Source: Mxb001 sp046046455
Lineage (GTDB): Bacteria; Actinomycetota; Actinomycetes; S36-B12
NCBI GenBank assembly: GCA_046046455.1
Contig: JBJOJS010000122.1
Location: 1-25,590 of the forward strand
Direction: 5' to 3'
DNA: 25,590 nucleotides
The notes under the pieces were generated by a model. The model made no database searches. It was not told the origin of the DNA and worked only from the letters and a program-made list of their open reading frames with translations. The translations under genes and the position numbers were made by a program. This document shows, piece by piece, positions 22,768-25,590 of the stretch; position 1 is the first letter of the stretch, and every line of letters begins with the position of its first letter.

Positions 22768-23026
22768 GATCGCCTTCACCTTCGACGGAGCGCCGATGGC
22801 AGCAGTCGAGGGGCAAAGCATCGCGGGTGCCCTGATCGGCAGCGGAGTCCTGTCGTGGAGACGCACGCGCTTCGACGATCAGCCCCGCGGGGTCTTCTGC
22901 GGGATCGGTGCCTGCTTCGACTGCCTCGTCACCGTCAACGACGAGCCCAATGTGCGGGCCTGCCTTGCGCCCGTGCGCGAAGGCGATCGCGTCATGCGTC
23001 AGGAGGGCACCGGACATGACGCGTGA
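22757..23026 (+). CDS. D-hydroxyproline dehydrogenase, small [2Fe-2S] subunit
   Basis: This 89-residue ferredoxin-like protein has the plant-type pattern CGIGACFDC (Cx4Cx2C) with a fourth Cys in NVRACLAP, all four ligands present. N-terminal AFTFDGAPMAAVEGQSIAGAL is the usual beta-grasp opening of HcnA-type subunits. It starts at GTG 22757 inside the end of the previous gene (11-bp overlap) and overlaps the next gene by another 11 bp, an arrangement expected for fixed stoichiometry. GAGGTGA just upstream (22747-22753) can serve as ribosome site although the spacing is only 3 nt. It should carry electrons between the two flavoprotein subunits. Confidence 0.9.
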   Translation: MSSEIAFTFDGAPMAAVEGQSIAGALIGSGVLSWRRTRFDDQPRGVFCGIGACFDCLVTVNDEPNVRACLAPVREGDRVMRQEGTGHDA

Positions 23027-24422
23027 GTGCGATGTCGCCGTGATCGGCGCGGGCGCTGCAGGGGTAGCCGCGACCGTGGTCGCCGCGCGCTCCGGCTGCC
23101 GGGTCAGCCTTCTCGACACAGGTGCGCGCCCGGGTGGTCAGTACTACCGCGGCGCTGATCTGTCGACGCTTCCTGCCTCAGGCCTGTCCTACGCCGCCCT
23201 TGCGGGAGACCTTGATGGCCTCATCTCTGCTGGTGCGGTCGACTACCGCCCGCGCACCACGGCCTATGCCCTCCAGCGCGAGGGAGATCGCCTCACCGTG
23301 CGCACGCGTGGCGATGATCGGCAGCGTGATGATGTCGGCATCGTCACCGCCGGCACCGTCGTCCTCGCGACAGGCGCCTTCGACCGGCCGCTGCCCTTCC
23401 CCGGCTGGACCCTCCCGGGAGTGATGACGGGCGGTGGCGCGCAATCGCTGGTCAAGGGTCAGGGAGTGCTCCCCGGTCGACGCGTTGTCGTCGCGGGCAC
23501 GGGGCCCTTCCTTCTCGCGGTTGCCGCCACTCTGCTCGAGCGCGGTGCCGACGTGGCTGCCGTCGTGGAGGCCAACGACCCGGTGGTGGGAAGTCTTCGC
23601 CAGATGCGCGGTCTCACTGCCGGGCTCGGCAAGACCGGTGACCTCACTCGCTTCGTCACCGCGCTGGCCCGCCACCGGGTGCCCTATCTGCGCCGACATC
23701 GCATCGTGGAGGCGATGGGTGATGGTCGCGTCTCTGGGGTGCGCATCGCGCGCGTGGATGCGGACTGGCATCCCATCGCAGGCACCGAGCGCGTGATCGA
23801 GTGCGACGCCGTGTCCGTGGGCTTCGGCTTCGTGGCTCAACTTGACCTCGCCGCACAAGTGGGAGCGCGTATCGTCCCCGGCGCCGATGGTGGACTCGCG
23901 GTGCACGTCGACGACGATCAGGCGACGTCCGTGTCCGGCCTGCTGGCCGCGGGGGAGACAACCGGTATCGGCGGAGTCGATGCCGCGCGCGTGGAGGGCC
24001 TTGTCGCGGGGGCGACAGCGGCGGCCCGCTCCGGGAGGACCTGCGCGCTGTCATCATCCGCCGTCGATAGCGCACGCCACGACGTGGCTCGCTGGCGGCA
24101 TTTCGCTGCTGCTCTGCACGCCACCTTCCCTGTCCGGACCGGTTGGGTCGACAGCGTGCGCGAGGACACGCTCGTGTGCCGGTGCGAGGAAGTCTCCGTG
24201 GCACGCGTACTCGAGGCGGTGGCACTCGGTGCCCGGGATGCGCGCACGGTCAAGCTGCTGAGCCGGGCGGGCATGGGCTGGTGCCAGGGCCGCATGTGCG
24301 CGGCAGCGGTCGATGGCCTGTGCGGATTCGACGACATCGCGTCGCTCCAGGGAGCGTCGTACCGACCGGTCGCGGTGCCTGTGCCCCTGGGCGCACTCGC
24401 GGCCGAGGCAGTGGAAGGGTGA
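23016..24422 (+). CDS. D-hydroxyproline dehydrogenase, FAD/NAD-type subunit with BFD-like Fe-S domain
   Basis: This 468-residue pyridine-nucleotide-disulfide-like flavoprotein (HcnB type) has an FAD site CDVAVIGAGAAGVAATVVAA at the N-terminus, DTGARPGGQYYRG, ATGAFDRPLPFPGWTLPGV, a second Rossmann site VVVAGTGPFLLAVAATLL and LLAAGETTGIGGVDAA near the end of the flavin domain. The C-terminal ~90 residues form a BFD-like [2Fe-2S] domain with CRCEE and, about 35 residues on, MGWCQGRMC. ATG 23016 has AGGAGG 9 nt upstream (23001-23006) and starts exactly at the conserved N-terminus; a longer in-frame start at 22908 is only overlap with the small subunit gene. Together with the two preceding genes it makes a three-subunit dehydrogenase; the electron acceptor is unknown. 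Confidence 0.9.
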   Translation: MTRECDVAVIGAGAAGVAATVVAARSGCRVSLLDTGARPGGQYYRGADLSTLPASGLSYAALAGDLDGLISAGAVDYRPRTTAYALQREGDRLTVRTRGDDRQRDDVGIVTAGTVVLATGAFDRPLPFPGWTLPGVMTGGGAQSLVKGQGVLPGRRVVVAGTGPFLLAVAATLLERGADVAAVVEANDPVVGSLRQMRGLTAGLGKTGDLTRFVTALARHRVPYLRRHRIVEAMGDGRVSGVRIARVDADWHPIAGTERVIECDAVSVGFGFVAQLDLAAQVGARIVPGADGGLAVHVDDDQATSVSGLLAAGETTGIGGVDAARVEGLVAGATAAARSGRTCALSSSAVDSARHDVARWRHFAAALHATFPVRTGWVDSVREDTLVCRCEEVSVARVLEAVALGARDARTVKLLSRAGMGWCQGRMCAAAVDGLCGFDDIASLQGASYRPVAVPVPLGALAAEAVEG

Positions 24423-24426
24423 CCCC

Positions 24427-25368
24427 GTGACATCCGTGCGATTCCTCGACGAGCAGGCGACGTACGCCGCGGCAACCATCGGCCAGTGCGCGGACGCACT
24501 CGAGGCCGCGCTACGTGCCGGTCTGCCGGGTGAGCCCGATCCCGCGCGCATCTTCGTCGATCTGCCGCCCGGTGAGCTCCTTCTCATGCCGAGCCGCGTG
24601 ACGGGCACCCCGACGGTCAAACTCGTCACCATCCACCACGATGCCGATCGGCCCGATCCGCGGATCAAGGGCGTGCACGTCGTCTTCGACCCGGTGTCGC
24701 TCGCGCCGATGGTGATCATGGATGCCGCTGCGCTCACCGTGATGCGCACGACGGCGGTGAGCATTGTGGCGCTGCGCATGATCGCCAAGCCTGACTGCGA
24801 CACCCTCATCGTCTTCGGCGCTGGCCCCCAGGCTCGGGCGCACATCGACGCGATCACCGCCGAGTGGCCGATCCGCAAGGTCACGGTCGTGGCGCGTCGA
24901 CCCGAGCGCGCTGCTGACATGGTGGCCGACGCCACGATCCGCCATCCCGACGTGGAATTCGCCCTGGTCCACACCGATGACGCCGCTCCCGCCATCCGCG
25001 AGGCCCGGATCATCGTCGCAGCGACCACGGCGACGAGTGCGCTCTTCGATGCTGCCGATGCGCGCGACGATGTGGCCGCGGTCGCCGTCGGCACGCACTC
25101 GCCGACCTGCTGCGAGTTGCCGAGTGAGCTGGTCGGTCGATCCTTCGTCGTCGTGGAGGAGCGCGAGTCAGCACTACGCGAGGCCGGGGACGTCGTCTGC
25201 GCCATCACCGCGGGTCTCATGACACCGGATGACATCGCCGCCGACCTCACCGAGGTCGCTCGACGCTCGGTCGAGGCGCCCAATGGTGGCTCGCGCGTAT
25301 TCAAGAGCATGGGCATGGCCTGGGAGGACGCTGTCGTCAGCGGCCGCATCGCAGAGGGAGTGGCATGA
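24427..25368 (+). CDS. Ornithine cyclodeaminase/mu-crystallin family, probable 1-pyrroline-2-carboxylate reductase
   Basis: This 313-residue protein has the family Rossmann site IVFGAGPQARAHIDAI after the conserved DPVSLAPMVIMDAAALTVMRTTAVSIVA and the substrate-side LMPSRVTGTPTVKLVTIH, then RIIVAATTATSALFD and AVAVGTHSP. GTG 24427 lies 4 nt after the previous stop with AAGGG about 7 nt upstream. Members of this family in hydroxyproline clusters usually reduce 1-pyrroline-2-carboxylate to L-proline with NAD(P)H, not cyclise ornithine. Here that compound could come from D-proline oxidation by the preceding dehydrogenase, and PutA encoded 7 kb upstream would take the proline to glutamate. True ornithine cyclodeaminase or alanine dehydrogenase activity cannot be ruled out from sequence. 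Confidence 0.87.
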   Translation: MTSVRFLDEQATYAAATIGQCADALEAALRAGLPGEPDPARIFVDLPPGELLLMPSRVTGTPTVKLVTIHHDADRPDPRIKGVHVVFDPVSLAPMVIMDAAALTVMRTTAVSIVALRMIAKPDCDTLIVFGAGPQARAHIDAITAEWPIRKVTVVARRPERAADMVADATIRHPDVEFALVHTDDAAPAIREARIIVAATTATSALFDAADARDDVAAVAVGTHSPTCCELPSELVGRSFVVVEERESALREAGDVVCAITAGLMTPDDIAADLTEVARRSVEAPNGGSRVFKSMGMAWEDAVVSGRIAEGVA

Positions 25369-25590
25369 GCACAGTCATGAGCGTCGACGAGGCCTGCGCG
25401 GCAGCCAAGGCGGCGAGCCAGTGGTACGCCGACACGGATCTGCCCACGCGGGCCGCGCTGCTGGAGGCGATCGCTGACGCGGTCGATGCCGCGCGCGATG
25501 ACCTCGTGCCCATCGCCGTCGAGGAGAGCCGTCTCGGAGTGGATCGCCTCACCGGCGAGGTGGGGCGCACGAGCGGCCAACTGCGCCTCA
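25365..25590 (+). CDS. Alpha-ketoglutarate semialdehyde dehydrogenase (5' part, continues beyond window)
   Basis: The first 75 codons of an aldehyde dehydrogenase-superfamily protein lie in the window. The segment has the helix RAALLEAIADAVDAARDDLVPIAVEES and the signature RLTGEVGRTSGQLRL, which is characteristic of alpha-ketoglutarate semialdehyde (2,5-dioxovalerate) dehydrogenases, whose usual version is the ETgLpeaRLxGExgRTxgQLR pattern. It would oxidise the product of the DHDPS-family deaminase to 2-oxoglutarate, completing the pathway. ATG 25365 overlaps the previous stop (ATGA) and has GGGAG 4 nt upstream; ATG 25377 is an alternative. The catalytic Cys and Glu lie outside the window. 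Confidence 0.85.
   Translation, partial: MSTVMSVDEACAAAKAASQWYADTDLPTRAALLEAIADAVDAARDDLVPIAVEESRLGVDRLTGEVGRTSGQLRL

Overview
The window is dense, high-GC chromosomal DNA from an actinobacterium (phylum Actinomycetota). Four things point there: very strong G/C bias at third codon positions, frequent GTG starts, several apparently leaderless genes with a TANNNT-like -10 hexamer 6-7 nt before the start codon, and actinobacterial-type gene pairs such as plsB next to a HAD-PlsC fusion. I see no rRNA, tRNA, CRISPR array, transposase, integrase or phage gene. About 95 percent of the window is coding, and the longest stretch without a convincing gene is 274 bp (17830-18103).

Layout, left to right. 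(1) 1-1323 (-): a PLP-dependent group II decarboxylase family protein resembling sphingosine-1-phosphate lyase, cut by the window edge. Divergent from it is a two-component pair (1435-4214, +): a LuxR-type response regulator and an unusual eight-TM histidine kinase whose N-terminal half looks like a decayed second copy of the kinase. (2) 4180-6223 (-): a tightly overlapped operon of trmB (tRNA m7G methyltransferase), a TrmA/RumA-type 5-methyluridine methyltransferase and a small two-helix membrane protein. (3) 6305-7993 (+): a Tat-exported PhoD-type phosphatase ending in a 15-bp perfect hairpin. (4) 8094-11368 (+): glycerolipid synthesis, with PlsB-type GPAT and a HAD-PlsC fusion that together would make phosphatidic acid. 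They end in a long imperfect dyad shared with a convergent zinc alcohol dehydrogenase. (5) 12592-13785 (+): an FUSC/aromatic acid exporter-like protein. (6) 13801-17046 (-): bifunctional PutA (proline to glutamate), divergent from a PAS-AraC regulator (17098-17829). (7) 17830-18972: a spacer with a 45-bp tandem repeat, then a leaderless 10-codon micro-ORF overlapping the start of an unrecognised seven-TM lipoprotein. (8) 19037-25590+: an eight-gene operon for 4-hydroxyproline catabolism.

How the genes fit together. The best functional story is on the right. Hydroxyproline 2-epimerase, a three-subunit D-hydroxyproline dehydrogenase, a DHDPS-family deaminase and an alpha-ketoglutarate semialdehyde dehydrogenase form the complete trans-4-hydroxy-L-proline to 2-oxoglutarate route. 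An FCD-type GntR regulator sits inside the operon, and a 31-nt near-perfect palindrome covers its likely -10. The operon also carries an ornithine cyclodeaminase-family reductase which, with the nearby PutA, could return pyrroline-2-carboxylate to L-proline and on to glutamate. The 12-kb right end therefore looks like an imino-acid (collagen or plant cell-wall derived) utilisation locus. The pathway is known; the arrangement, the operator and the intervening seven-TM gene are what may be new. All functions are inferred from motifs read by eye, without database searches.
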